NCBI GenBank assembly: GCA_963814975.1
Contig: CAWFFB010000032.1
Location: 62,001-126,000, forward strand
DNA from: CAVUXJ01 sp963814975
GTDB lineage: Bacteria; Acidobacteriota; Vicinamibacteria; Vicinamibacterales; CAVVIG01
Direction of reading: 5' to 3'
Length of the DNA stretch: 64,000 bases
The translations under genes and the position numbers were made by a program. The notes beneath the pieces were generated by a model that worked only from the letters and a program-made list of their open reading frames with translations, was not told the DNA's origin and did no database searches. Every line of letters starts with the position of its first letter. Position 1 is the first letter of the stretch. Positions 9,100 through 17,823 of this stretch are shown here, in pieces.

Positions 9100-9360
9100 T
9101 TCGGCGTTCGGCGTTCGGCGTTCTACGTTCGACGTTCTACGTGCTTCGTTCTACGTGCTTCGTTCTACGTGCTTCGTTCTACGTGCTTCGTTCTACGTGC
9201 TTCGTTCTGCGTGCGTCGTTCCAACTGGAGCGGGTGAGCGAGCACGACGAACGAGAAGATATCGCACGAAGAACGCCGAACGCCGAACGCGAACGCACGG
9301 AACGCACGTAGCACGTCGCACGTAGCACGTCGAGCACGAACAGAGCACGTCGAACGAAGA
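9100..9360. repeat. fold-back micro-repeat array with 14-bp tandem core
   Basis: The stretch between the desulfurase gene and mnmA starts with three copies of GTTCGGC, then five exact and one degenerate copy of GTTCTACGTGCTTC (from 9134 to 9217). After a 60-base middle the right part is written in complementary words: three GAACGCC/GAACGC units, then CACGTAGCACGTCG units and GAACGAAGAACG. The whole 260 bases could fold back on itself. No reading frame of note crosses it. Confidence 0.9.
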
Positions 9361-9365
9361 ACGTT

Positions 9366-10445
9366 ATGCGCATTGTGGTAGCCATGTCTGGCGGCGTCGA
9401 CTCATCGGTCGCCGCGGCCCTGCTCGCCGAGCAGGGTCACGACGTCATCGGCCTGTCGATGCAGCTCTATGACGCCTCCGGACCCTCGGGCGGCCAGGCC
9501 TCGTTCGGCAGCTGCTGCTCGATCGAGGACCTGCACGACGCCAGGCGTGTCGCCTCAGCCATCAACATCCCGCACTACATCATGAACTTCGAGCGGCAGT
9601 TCGACGAACAGGTCGTCTCGAACTTCGTGCGCGAGTACGCGGCGGGCCGGACGCCGCTGCCGTGTGCGCACTGCAACAGCGATCTGAAGTTCGCGACACT
9701 GGCCGATCGAGCGCGGAGCTTCGGTGCCGATGCGGTCGCGACCGGTCATTACGCGCGGATCCACCGCGACGCCACGACCGGCCGGTCGCTGCTCAAGCGC
9801 GGCGTCGATCCCACGAAGGACCAGGCCTACTTCCTGTTCTCGCTGACGCAGGAGCAGCTCGCCTGCGCGCTCTTCCCGGTGGGCGACTGGCCCAAGGAGG
9901 CAGTCCGCCAGTTCGCACGGGATCGCGGGCTGCCGGTTGCCGACAAGCCGGACAGCCAGGAAATCTGCTTCATCCCCGACCACGACTACGCCACGTTCGT
10001 CGCCGCGCGGCTGCCGGACGCGGCGGGCGAGGGGGCCATCGTCGCTGCGGACGGGCGTGTGCTCGGCCATCACGGCGGCATTCATCGATTCACAGTAGGG
10101 CAGCGCAAGGGACTGGGTCTGTCCTCGTCGCCTACCGGAGCGCCCATGTACGTGCTCGCGCTCCGACCGGCCGAGCGACAGGTCGTCGTGGGATCCAGGA
10201 CCGCCCTCGAGCGGACGGCGTTGACCGCCTCCGGCGTGAACTGGATTGTCGAGGCGCCCGCCGGCAGCCGGCGCGTCTCAGCGCAGATTCGTCATCGCCA
10301 CCAGGCCGCGGCTGCCACGGTCCGGACGGCAGGAGAGGGCCGCGCCGAGGTGACCTTCGACACGCCCCAAATCGCGATCACGCCGGGTCAAGCGGTGGTT
10401 TTCTATGATGACGATGTGGTGATCGGTGGAGGGTGGATCGACTGA
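9366..10445 (+). CDS. mnmA: tRNA-specific 2-thiouridylase MnmA
   Basis: A 359-residue protein. Seen: the PP-loop MSGGVDSS at the N-terminus, the catalytic cysteine pair in LPCAHCNSDLKF near residue 100 and SQEICFIPDHDY near residue 200, and the C-terminal beta-barrel. MnmA adenylates U34 of tRNA Lys, Glu and Gln and replaces its oxygen with sulfur. The upstream cysteine desulfurase is the likely sulfur source. ATG start lies only six bases after the repeat array, so the array forms the whole 5' leader. Confidence 0.96.
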   Translation: MRIVVAMSGGVDSSVAAALLAEQGHDVIGLSMQLYDASGPSGGQASFGSCCSIEDLHDARRVASAINIPHYIMNFERQFDEQVVSNFVREYAAGRTPLPCAHCNSDLKFATLADRARSFGADAVATGHYARIHRDATTGRSLLKRGVDPTKDQAYFLFSLTQEQLACALFPVGDWPKEAVRQFARDRGLPVADKPDSQEICFIPDHDYATFVAARLPDAAGEGAIVAADGRVLGHHGGIHRFTVGQRKGLGLSSSPTGAPMYVLALRPAERQVVVGSRTALERTALTASGVNWIVEAPAGSRRVSAQIRHRHQAAAATVRTAGEGRAEVTFDTPQIAITPGQAVVFYDDDVVIGGGWID

Positions 10446-10446
10446 T

Positions 10447-10572
10447 ACTGGAAAGTCTCAAGTCGGAAGTCTCAAGTCGGAAGTCTTAAGTCTGATCACC
10501 TCTTGGATTTCAGGGCTCCTGCAAGGCTGAAAAGGCGCGACCTTCGTAGACGCTGAGAGTTGAGTTTGAGAC
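10447..10572. repeat. fold-back micro-repeat array between convergent genes
   Basis: Left part: AAGTCTCAAGTCGG repeated twice, then AAGTCTTAAGTCTG. Right part: GTTGAGTTTGAGACTTTAAGTCTG, complementary to the left words. It fills the whole space between the mnmA stop and the trxB stop, where a two-way terminator would be expected. The same AGTCTCA word is used at 4162-4262. Confidence 0.8.
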
Positions 10573-10573
10573 T

Positions 10574-11518
10574 TTAAGTCTGCAGGTGCTCAGGCACCCC
10601 GTCGAGATAGCGTTCCGCGTCCAGCGCGGCCATGCAGCCCGAACCGGCCGCGGTGACCGCCTGCCGATACACGTGATCCTGCACGTCGCCACACGCAAAC
10701 ACTCCGGGGACGCCGGTCTTCGAGCCGTCGTGGGTGATGATGTACCCATTGGCGTCCAACTCAAGCTGACTCTTGAACAGTGACGTGTTGGGGGTGTGGC
10801 CGATCGCCACGAACACGCCGCTCAGCGGCACCTCCGTCCGTTCGCCGGAGCCGACACTACGCACGACCATACCGGTCACCTCGCCACGCGCCGTGTCGAC
10901 GATCTCATCGATCTCGGTGTTCAACAGCCACGCGATGCGGGGGTTCGCACGCGCCTTGTCCTGCATGATCTTGGACGCGCGCAAGGTCTCCCGCCGGTGC
11001 ACCACGGTGACCTTGCTGGCGAACTTCGTCAGGAACACCGCTTCCTCCATTGCGGAGTCGCCGCCGCCGACCACAGCGATCTCCTGCCCGCGGAAAAAGT
11101 AGCCGTCGCAGGTGGCGCAGGTGGACACCCCATGACCCATCAGCGCACGTTCCGAGGGCAGGCCCAACAACCGCGCGGACGCGCCCGTCGCGACGATGAC
11201 CGACCGTGCGCGAAACTCGTCGTCCGGCGTCCGCACGACAAAGGGCGCCGCAAACAGTTCAACGGAGGTCACCTGGCTCTGGATGATGTCCGCGCCGAAT
11301 CTCTCCGCCTGGGCCCGCATCTCCGCCATCAGATCGGGCCCCATAATCCCGTCCCGGTATCCTGGGTAATTCTCGACCATGGTGGTCAGCATGAGCTGAC
11401 CACCGGCCTCGATTCCCTCGACGACGAGTGGCTGCAGGTTGGCGCGTGCGGCGTACAGCGCGGCGGTCAGGCCGGCCGGACCCGACCCGATGATGATCAC
11501 ATTACGAGGAGAAGACAT
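10574..11518 (-). CDS. trxB: thioredoxin-disulfide reductase
   Basis: A 314-residue FAD/NADPH flavoprotein from the internal ATG (MSSPRNVIII), which places the FAD-binding GSGPAG at the usual distance from the start; an upstream ATG would add 16 poorly conserved residues. Seen: redox-active CATCDG near residue 135, NADPH-binding GGGDSA near residue 153, and GVFACGDVQD near the end. It reduces thioredoxin; trxA lies just upstream on the same strand, 80 bases away. Confidence 0.95.
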   Translation of the reverse strand: MSSPRNVIIIGSGPAGLTAALYAARANLQPLVVEGIEAGGQLMLTTMVENYPGYRDGIMGPDLMAEMRAQAERFGADIIQSQVTSVELFAAPFVVRTPDDEFRARSVIVATGASARLLGLPSERALMGHGVSTCATCDGYFFRGQEIAVVGGGDSAMEEAVFLTKFASKVTVVHRRETLRASKIMQDKARANPRIAWLLNTEIDEIVDTARGEVTGMVVRSVGSGERTEVPLSGVFVAIGHTPNTSLFKSQLELDANGYIITHDGSKTGVPGVFACGDVQDHVYRQAVTAAGSGCMAALDAERYLDGVPEHLQT

Positions 11519-11598
11519 GAGGGAGGTCTCGGAGTTGGGAAGCTGGCGGACGAGATGACCACTCACCAGTTGACCAGGTCACGAACTCGCACGCAGTC

Positions 11599-11928
11599 TC
11601 AGAGATGCTTGTCGATGGCCTTAGTGAATTCTTCCTTCGGCGCCAGCCCGACAACCGATTCCACCACCGCGCCACCCTTGAACAGCAGGACGGCTGGAAT
11701 TCCGCGGATCTGAAACTTGGTCGCGATCCCCGGGTTCTCGTCGACATTGAGCTTGCCTATCGTCACCTTGCCAGCATAATCGGTCGCCAGGGCATCGATT
11801 GTCGGCGCGAGCCGCTTGCACGGTCCACACCATTCGGCCCAGAAATCCACCAGGACCGGCCCGTCGGCCTTCAGCACCGAAACCTCGAAATTCACGTCAG
11901 TAAACGTCTGCACATTGTCGGCTGCCAT
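11599..11928 (-). CDS. trxA: thioredoxin
   Basis: A 109-residue thioredoxin with the active site WCGPCK near residue 33 and the cis-proline segment RGIPAVLLF near residue 75. Reduced by the neighbouring TrxB, it donates electrons to disulfides of cytosolic enzymes. Length is standard. The trxA-trxB pair in one transcript is a common arrangement. Confidence 0.96.
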   Translation of the reverse strand: MAADNVQTFTDVNFEVSVLKADGPVLVDFWAEWCGPCKRLAPTIDALATDYAGKVTIGKLNVDENPGIATKFQIRGIPAVLLFKGGAVVESVVGLAPKEEFTKAIDKHL

Positions 11929-12009
11929 GTGTCTCTCTCCACTCTGAGCGTAAAGCCATCTTTGGGCGCGTCGTTTGGTCCGCCAAGCTGTCCGAGGTTC
12001 TGGAACATG

Positions 12010-13494
12010 CTAGGCCTCGTTCGTCGCCCCGACCCCGCTTATCGCCCTCTCGTATATTTTGACGTACTCACGAGCTGAACGGTCCCACGAGTGGTCACGT
12101 TTCATGCCCGCCAGCTGAAGCGTGCGCCATTCTCGCGGGTGCTGGAAGACCCTCAGCGCCCGGCGCAGAGCCTGGACCAGCGCTTCCCCAGTGTACTCCG
12201 CGAAGACGAAGCCGGTGGCCCCCTCCTCAACCGTATCAGCGAGGCCGCCGACCGATCGCACGATTGGCACCGTCCCATACCTCAAACTGTACATCTGATT
12301 CAGCCCACAGGGCTCGAACTGCGAGGGCATGAGAAACATGTCGGCACCCCCCTCGATCAGGTGTGCCAATCCCTCGTCGAATCCAATCCTCGCCCCTATG
12401 CGTTCGGGATACGCGGCAGCAAGATCGCGCCAGAACGTCTCGTATCGCACATCGCCCGTACCCAGCACGATGAAGGTGGCGTCGAGGCGGAGAAGCTCTT
12501 CGACGCTCGCGGCAATCAGGTCGAGCCCCTTCTGTTCGACCATCCGCGAAATCATCCCGACAATCGGGCGCGCCATCGTACGCTCGTCACCCGGCAATCG
12601 GTACCGCTCGAGCACCGCCGCCTTCGCCTCCCGCTTGTTCGAGAGATTCCCGGGACCGTACGGCGCAGGCAGAAACGGGTCGCGCTCCGGATCCCATTTT
12701 TCGGTGTCGATGCCGTTGAGGATGCCAACGAAGTCCTCCGCCCGGCGGCGCACGACACCGTCGAACCCGCATCCAAACTCGGGCGTTTGAATTTCGCGCG
12801 CGTACTGGGGGCTCACCGTGGTAAGCACATCAGCGTCGTTGATCCCGCCCTTGAGGAAGCTGATGGCCCCCCAGTACTCGAGCCGATCGTTCGAGACGAG
12901 GCCGCCTGGAAGGTCAAGGCGGTCAAGCCACTCGGGCGCGAATATTCCTTGGTACGCGAGGTTGTGAATCGTGAACACGCTGGGTGTGCGATCGAGGATC
13001 GGATGTCCTTTGTACAGCGTCTTCAGGTAGACCGGTGCGAGTCCGGCCTGCCAATCATGGGCGTGCACGATCGAGGGCCGGCTGCCGGTCCGTGCGGTGA
13101 GTTCGAGTGCGGCCCGGACGAGCGTTCCGAACCGGAGCGCATTGTCCGGGTAGTCAGCCACGCCGGAGCCGTACAGGCCGTCGCGATCGTAGAACTCGGG
13201 AATATCGATCAGGAGGGCCCGCGCACCATATCCGAGCGGTGCCTCGAACACGCCCACCTCAGTCGGGCGCCCCCCGACTAGAAGAGAGAATCGCTCGACC
13301 TCGGTACCCGCGGTCACGCCCCGATATCGGGGCACTGCCACCGAGACCTGCCATCCCAGGCGCGCGAGCGCGGGCGGCAGCGCGCCAAGGACGTCGGCGA
13401 GCCCTCCGGTCTTGGCGAAGGGCAACGCTTCGGAACCGATGATGAGGACCGATCGCGCACGGCGATCACGCATTCCGGGAGTGGCGGAGGCCAT
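12010..13494 (-). CDS. glgA: glycogen (starch) synthase, ADP-glucose type
   Basis: A 494-residue GT5 enzyme from the ATG at MASATPGMRD. Seen: KTGGLADVLG near residue 30 (ADP-glucose contact), HAHDWQAG, and near the C-terminus FEPCGLNQMYSLRYGT and GGLADTV, the catalytic Glu region. It adds glucose from ADP-glucose to growing alpha-1,4-glucan. The reading frame stays open upstream by about 120 codons, but that part overlaps the divergent fdhE-like gene and lacks conservation. Its promoter probably lies in the 31-bp palindrome shared with that gene. Confidence 0.94.
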   Translation of the reverse strand: MASATPGMRDRRARSVLIIGSEALPFAKTGGLADVLGALPPALARLGWQVSVAVPRYRGVTAGTEVERFSLLVGGRPTEVGVFEAPLGYGARALLIDIPEFYDRDGLYGSGVADYPDNALRFGTLVRAALELTARTGSRPSIVHAHDWQAGLAPVYLKTLYKGHPILDRTPSVFTIHNLAYQGIFAPEWLDRLDLPGGLVSNDRLEYWGAISFLKGGINDADVLTTVSPQYAREIQTPEFGCGFDGVVRRRAEDFVGILNGIDTEKWDPERDPFLPAPYGPGNLSNKREAKAAVLERYRLPGDERTMARPIVGMISRMVEQKGLDLIAASVEELLRLDATFIVLGTGDVRYETFWRDLAAAYPERIGARIGFDEGLAHLIEGGADMFLMPSQFEPCGLNQMYSLRYGTVPIVRSVGGLADTVEEGATGFVFAEYTGEALVQALRRALRVFQHPREWRTLQLAGMKRDHSWDRSAREYVKIYERAISGVGATNEA

Positions 13495-13500
13495 GCTCTG

Positions 13501-13531
13501 AAGGATTGTATCAACCGAGGATACAATCCTT
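13501..13531. promoter_or_regulatory. perfect palindrome with opposed TACAAT boxes in a divergent promoter
   Basis: Arms AAGGATTGTATC and GATACAATCCTT are exact reverse complements around a 7-base spacer. Each arm contains TACAAT, a good -10 box, one facing each gene. For the plus gene the box ends exactly six bases before the GTG start; for glgA it ends ten bases before the ATG. The symmetry suits a dimeric repressor that would cover both -10 boxes at once. Confidence 0.7.
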
Positions 13532-13533
13532 TC

Positions 13534-14400
13534 GTGACCGAACGTCCTGCTCGCGCACCCCGCGCCGACCCGCGCGACGTCGCCGAGCTCAAACAGCTCC
13601 GCGCCGATCATCCAGAGCTCGCCTCGGCGGTCGATATGCAGCTCGCCCTGGTCGAGATGCAGCGGCGGGTTCAGGCGCGAGTCCCGCTGCCGTGGATTCA
13701 GCCGGACCCGCAATGGCTCGCCGGCCAACAGGCGTCCGGACGTCCCGCAGTGCGCTTCAGCGATGTGCCGCTCGACTGGACGGATTTCAGGCTCGCGCTC
13801 CGCCAGACCGCCGACATTCTGCTCCGCCACGAGGCGCTCGATCGGTCCGAGCACCAGTTGATCCTGTCGCTCGGACGCGACGGTGACACGCTGCAGCCAA
13901 TTGTGACGCGCTGGTACCTCGCCACCTCAGGAGTCGAGGAGAGCGATGCGGGCGAGCGCGCCCCGGCTGGCGCGCCGCCGAGTCTTGATCAGGTGCTCGT
14001 GCTGGCCTTGCGGCCGTTCCTGGCCCGATGCGCGGAGGCGCTCTCGCAACGCCCAGAGTTCTCGGCCTGGCGGCACGGCCACTGTCCGTTTTGCGGGTGG
14101 GAACCGGACTTCGCCGTCGTCACCCCGAACGCGGAGCGGCGTCTGATCTGCGGGCGCTGTGTCGCGCAGTGGGCGTTCGATCCGCTCACCTGCCCGTTCT
14201 GCACGAACGAGGACCGGTCCCTCATCACCACGTTCACCTCACGCGACGGCCGCTACCGTGTGTCGGCATGCGATGTCTGCCGGCGCTATCTGAAGGCGTA
14301 CGATGCCCGCAATGCCGCGCGGCCGGTGATGGTGGCCGTGGACACCATCGCCACGCTGCCGCTCGACGCCGCCGCGATGCAACGCGGGTATGTGGGGTAG
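13534..14400 (+). CDS. fdhE: FdhE-like formate dehydrogenase accessory protein
   Basis: A 288-residue protein with the FdhE arrangement: an N-terminal helical domain and a C-terminal rubredoxin-like region with four Cys pairs, CPFCG near residue 187, CGRC near 205, CPFC near 219 and CDVC near 247. FdhE is a chaperone for maturation or iron handling of respiratory formate dehydrogenase. No formate dehydrogenase gene is in the window, so the client is elsewhere or different. GTG start with TACAAT six bases upstream suggests a leaderless transcript. Confidence 0.85.
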   Translation: MTERPARAPRADPRDVAELKQLRADHPELASAVDMQLALVEMQRRVQARVPLPWIQPDPQWLAGQQASGRPAVRFSDVPLDWTDFRLALRQTADILLRHEALDRSEHQLILSLGRDGDTLQPIVTRWYLATSGVEESDAGERAPAGAPPSLDQVLVLALRPFLARCAEALSQRPEFSAWRHGHCPFCGWEPDFAVVTPNAERRLICGRCVAQWAFDPLTCPFCTNEDRSLITTFTSRDGRYRVSACDVCRRYLKAYDARNAARPVMVAVDTIATLPLDAAAMQRGYVG

Positions 14401-14401
14401 G

Positions 14402-14475
14402 AGAATCCGAAATCTGAAGTTGAAAGTGTGAAGCCGAAGTCGATCAGACTTCAGGCTTCAGATTTCAGGCATACC
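14402..14475. repeat. fold-back micro-repeat array (CTGAAG/CTTCAG words)
   Basis: Left part: GAAATCTGAAG, GTGTGAAGCC, GAAGTC; right part: GACTTCAGGCTTCAGATTTCAGG, largely complementary. It fills the space between the convergent fdhE-like and D,D-carboxypeptidase genes and could act as a two-way terminator. Confidence 0.75.
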
Positions 14476-14486
14476 GGTATTCGCCG

Positions 14487-15548
14487 TCAGTCCTGAGGCA
14501 CCGCGGCGACGATGGGCGCGCTCGTCGCGAAGATCGTCCCGGCCTTGGTGGAGATCCAGTTGAAGAGGTGCTGTGTTTCCAGGAAGCGCCCGGCGTTCGA
14601 ACGCGCGCCGAGCACGACCAGCGCGACTTGATGTCCACCCTGCGGCAGCCGCAGAAGCGTCGCCAGGCAATACCCCGACTTCGAGATGAACCCCGTCTTC
14701 GCCGCTCTCACGTCGACGTCCTGCCGGCCGAGGAGATGGTTCGTGCTGTGAACCGAGATGCTGCGCTTCGCTGCCTGCACGGTGTAGGTCTGGAGGCGCA
14801 TGATCGAGGAAATCTTCTCGTTGGACGAGGCATGCGCGATCAACCGCGCCATGTCGTAAGCGGACGAGACATTGTTCGAGAGCAGACCTGAGGGATCCGC
14901 ATACTGGGTGTTCTCGAGCCCGAGTTCGGCGGCCTTCTCGTTCATGCGCTGGATGAACCCGTCCGGCCCGTAGGGCGAGACGCGCGCCAGGACGCGGGCG
15001 GCGGCATTGTCGGACGCAATCAGCAGCAGATGCAGCAACTCCTCGGCCGTAATCTCGTCGTTGGCGCGCAAATACGTCGTCGACGCTCGGAACACGTCGC
15101 CACGAACTACGGTGATCGGCTGCGTGAGGTCGGGATTGTTCTCGAGGAACGCGACCGCCGTCATCACCTTGGTAATGCTGGCAATCGATCGCTGGCTCTG
15201 TGAATTCTCCTCCCAGAGCACCTCGTTCGTTTCCGGGTTGTAGATGATCGCGGCCGCGGCTCGAATATCGGGCACGAGATCGCCGCTCGCATCCACCTTG
15301 TAGCGCGGGACGATCGCTTCCGCCATCTCGCGCGCGGTCGCCGCGGCGCGCGCGCGCGCCAGTCTGGCCTTACGCGACAGGGATCGCTGCGTCGAATACG
15401 CCGGCCTTTTCGGTGTCGCTTTGGCCCTCTTGGACGCCGAAACCGACGGCTTGGTCCTCGCGGTCGCAACGGGCACGACGCCAATACTGATCAGGACGAC
15501 GAGCAAAGAGCGACCGACCCGGAACCACGCTTTTCTGCTCAAGCACAA
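14487..15548 (-). CDS. D-alanyl-D-alanine carboxypeptidase (peptidase S11)
   Basis: A 353-residue secreted protein. The N-terminus has a short basic stretch and a hydrophobic signal segment, then a Lys/Ala/Arg-rich linker. Penicillin-binding motifs seen: SITKVM (SxxK) near residue 122, SDN near residue 180, and AKTGFIS (KTG) near residue 285. It trims the terminal D-alanine of peptidoglycan stem peptides. The start is TTG, preceded by AGGGG. An AT-rich stretch upstream (about 15610-15680) is the likely promoter region. Confidence 0.92.
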   Translation of the reverse strand: MCLSRKAWFRVGRSLLVVLISIGVVPVATARTKPSVSASKRAKATPKRPAYSTQRSLSRKARLARARAAATAREMAEAIVPRYKVDASGDLVPDIRAAAAIIYNPETNEVLWEENSQSQRSIASITKVMTAVAFLENNPDLTQPITVVRGDVFRASTTYLRANDEITAEELLHLLLIASDNAAARVLARVSPYGPDGFIQRMNEKAAELGLENTQYADPSGLLSNNVSSAYDMARLIAHASSNEKISSIMRLQTYTVQAAKRSISVHSTNHLLGRQDVDVRAAKTGFISKSGYCLATLLRLPQGGHQVALVVLGARSNAGRFLETQHLFNWISTKAGTIFATSAPIVAAVPQD

Positions 15549-15923
15549 ACCCCTGTAGCTTAAAGAGGATGGACGCCTGGACCGTCGAAAGGCAAACGGA
15601 GTGCCGCGACTTTCTATTTTGTAGTATTCGTTAAATCACTTATACAGAATCAGTTACAAATCGTCAATTAGGACGGACACGGTCGATCGATTACGAAATT
15701 CGCAGTCGATGTGCAGTTTTGGTGTGACCGCCGCAGGTCCCTTGGAAGACCGTAGTGTAACAGATAATGCCCGGGACCTCACGGACGTCGGCCCGCCAAC
15801 CCGCGCCTTCCGACTGATCCATTACCAAGTCCTGTGCCACAATCCCACTCGGCCGCCACGAGCGCGAATCGCCGACCGTTGGGCTTTGTCAGCCGCATGG
15901 GACCGAACCGAAGCACCAAGGCT

Positions 15924-16448
15924 ATGACAGCGCGAGAATCGGCGGAATACAAGGCGCTGCGGGCTACCATCCGGGAGCGCGGCACCACTCGTGTGTGGCT
16001 GCAGTGGGCGACTTTCGTGGCGTGGGCGGCCCTCACGATCGCGACGACCGCGCTGGCTGCCTGGCCGATTGCCACGCTGGTTCCCTTGCTTGTGCTGTCG
16101 GTCGGATTCGAAACGGGGTTCGCGCTGCACACGGGCGTTGAACGCATCGGCCGCTACATTCAAGTGTTTTTCGAAGGCGATGGCGCCGATCGCGGCTGGG
16201 AAGATCGCATCATGGCATACGGCGCTGCCCGCCCCGCCGGCGATCCGCTGCTCGCTTTGCACTTCTGGATCGCGACGGTTTTCAACCTCGTCCCAGCCCT
16301 TCTCGCGAGTCCGGCGCCGAGCGAATGGACCGTCGTCGGGGCACTTCACCTGCTGCTCATTGCGCGCGTCGGCGCAGCGCGCCGTCAGGCAGGGCGCCAG
16401 CGCGCGATTGATTTGGAACGGTTTCGGCAGCTCAAAGAGACTGCGTGA
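15924..16448 (+). CDS. small integral membrane protein, function unknown
   Basis: About 174 residues from the ATG at MTARESAEYK. Four hydrophobic segments are visible (near residues 25-70, in two blocks, and 115-165), with a polar loop containing GDGADRGWEDR between them. I do not recognise a family. An upstream ATG at 15834 would add 30 residues rich in Ser, Arg and Pro, which I consider less likely. It is convergent with the M20 peptidase gene. Confidence 0.65.
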   Translation: MTARESAEYKALRATIRERGTTRVWLQWATFVAWAALTIATTALAAWPIATLVPLLVLSVGFETGFALHTGVERIGRYIQVFFEGDGADRGWEDRIMAYGAARPAGDPLLALHFWIATVFNLVPALLASPAPSEWTVVGALHLLLIARVGAARRQAGRQRAIDLERFRQLKETA

Positions 16449-16540
16449 AGCCAAACCACGAAGACACGCAAGAACACGAAGTCATCTCCAGCGGGGAATT
16501 TCTTCCTCTGTCTCGATGACCTTCGTCTCTTCGTGGTTAC
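16449..16540. repeat. fold-back micro-repeat array (CACGAAGACAC word)
   Basis: AACCACGAAGACACG (16454-16468) pairs with CGTCTCTTCGTGGTT (16524-16538), 14 of 15 bases, and further CACGAAG words lie inside. The hairpin sits exactly between two convergent stop codons, and its right end forms the stop codon of the M20 peptidase gene. Confidence 0.85.
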
Positions 16541-17823
16541 TTCTGCGCGAGGGCGATGGCGAGCAGCACCGCATTCTGGGTCCCTCTCCACGAATCCGCC
16601 GTATCGAACCACTCGGTCAAGGCGTGCGCATCCGAGCCTTGGCCGCCGGCGCCGATCGTGATCGCCGGAATCTTCATGCTCATGGGGATGTTTGCGTCGG
16701 TCGACCCCTCTGACAGCACAAGGGCGACGTCAAGCGCCTGGCCGACCGCCTGCGCCGTTCGCACAATCGCCGACCCCTCGGGCGTGGAGCCGGCCGGCCG
16801 GTCGCCAACGAGTTCCTTCTTCACGGTCACGCCGCCGGAGCGCCCCCATCGCGCGTTCTCTTCCGTCACCGCCGAATCGACCGCGGCTTGAAACTGGGCG
16901 TCGAGTGCCGCGAGTGCGGCCCGATCGGAGGATCGCATGTCAACCTCCATCCAGGCCTCGAATGGAATGCTATTCACCGACGTCCCTCCACCGATCCGGC
17001 CGACGTTGAAGGTGGTCTTGGGCTGGCTGGGCACCTGGAGATCGGCGATTTTCGCCATGGCCCGGCCCAAGGCATGCGCAGGATTCGGACGGCCGAACGC
17101 GCCAAAGCTGTGGCCCCCTGGACCGCTGAACGCGACCCGGTACCGATGGCTGCCGACCGCGCCGTTCGTGATGTGCAACCCTCCCCCATCGATCGAAACG
17201 AACCGATCGATCTGCCCTTTCAAGCTCTGACCGAACAACGCTTTCATGCCGCGCAGATCCCCGAGACCCTCTTCGCCAACGTTGGCCACGAAGGTGATCG
17301 TCCCCGGGGTTTGCACCCGGGCTCGCTCCAACGCGCGCACGATCGCGACAAGCACGGCCAGGCCACGACAGTTGTCGCCGATTCCAGGCCCGCGGAGTTG
17401 CGTGCCAACGCGCGACACCTTCACATTCGTCTCCTCTGGGAACACCGTGTCGAGATGTGAGGCGATGACAAGATGAGGCCGCGGGGCGGCCCCCGGTCGG
17501 ACGCCGAGCACGTTTCCAGCACCATCGATACGGACGTTTCGCAGCCCCTGCTGTTTGAACGCACGCTCAAGCTCTCCGGCACGGGCGGCTTCCTTGAAAG
17601 GCGGAGCCGGTACCTCACAGAAGCGGATCTGATCGGCGATTGTCTGGGTCTCGCTGGTACGCGCCGATTCGAGCGCCGCCTTTACGGCGGGATTCTCGAG
17701 CAGCATCGGCACGCCGTCGGCGTGCTGGGCGATCGCCGGAGGCGGCACGGGCATCGTGACCAGCGCGCCGACCACGGCGGCGCTGAACGACCACCCTGCG
17801 AGTCTGGAAATACGAGCATTCAT
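16537..17823 (-). CDS. secreted M20-family metallopeptidase
   Basis: A 428-residue protein from ATG at MNARISRLAG. An N-terminal signal sequence ends near AIAQHADG. Zinc-site motifs seen: SHLDTVF near residue 125, GIGDNCRGL near 150 (bridging Asp), EEGLGDLRG near 185 and a C-terminal histidine in GSDAHALTEW. This is the M20 dipeptidase/tripeptidase pattern (PepT/PepV/ArgE group). A beta-stranded dimerisation domain lies between. Export suggests a role in peptide scavenging. Confidence 0.88.
   Translation of the reverse strand: MNARISRLAGWSFSAAVVGALVTMPVPPPAIAQHADGVPMLLENPAVKAALESARTSETQTIADQIRFCEVPAPPFKEAARAGELERAFKQQGLRNVRIDGAGNVLGVRPGAAPRPHLVIASHLDTVFPEETNVKVSRVGTQLRGPGIGDNCRGLAVLVAIVRALERARVQTPGTITFVANVGEEGLGDLRGMKALFGQSLKGQIDRFVSIDGGGLHITNGAVGSHRYRVAFSGPGGHSFGAFGRPNPAHALGRAMAKIADLQVPSQPKTTFNVGRIGGGTSVNSIPFEAWMEVDMRSSDRAALAALDAQFQAAVDSAVTEENARWGRSGGVTVKKELVGDRPAGSTPEGSAIVRTAQAVGQALDVALVLSEGSTDANIPMSMKIPAITIGAGGQGSDAHALTEWFDTADSWRGTQNAVLLAIALAQK

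Noticed and set aside
9134..9217. CRISPR-like look of regularly spaced repeats
   Set aside because: The 14-bp units are directly joined without unique spacers, and no cas genes are present.
12091..13281. Long open frame opposite glgA
   Set aside because: Antisense to a clear glycogen synthase; no independent evidence.
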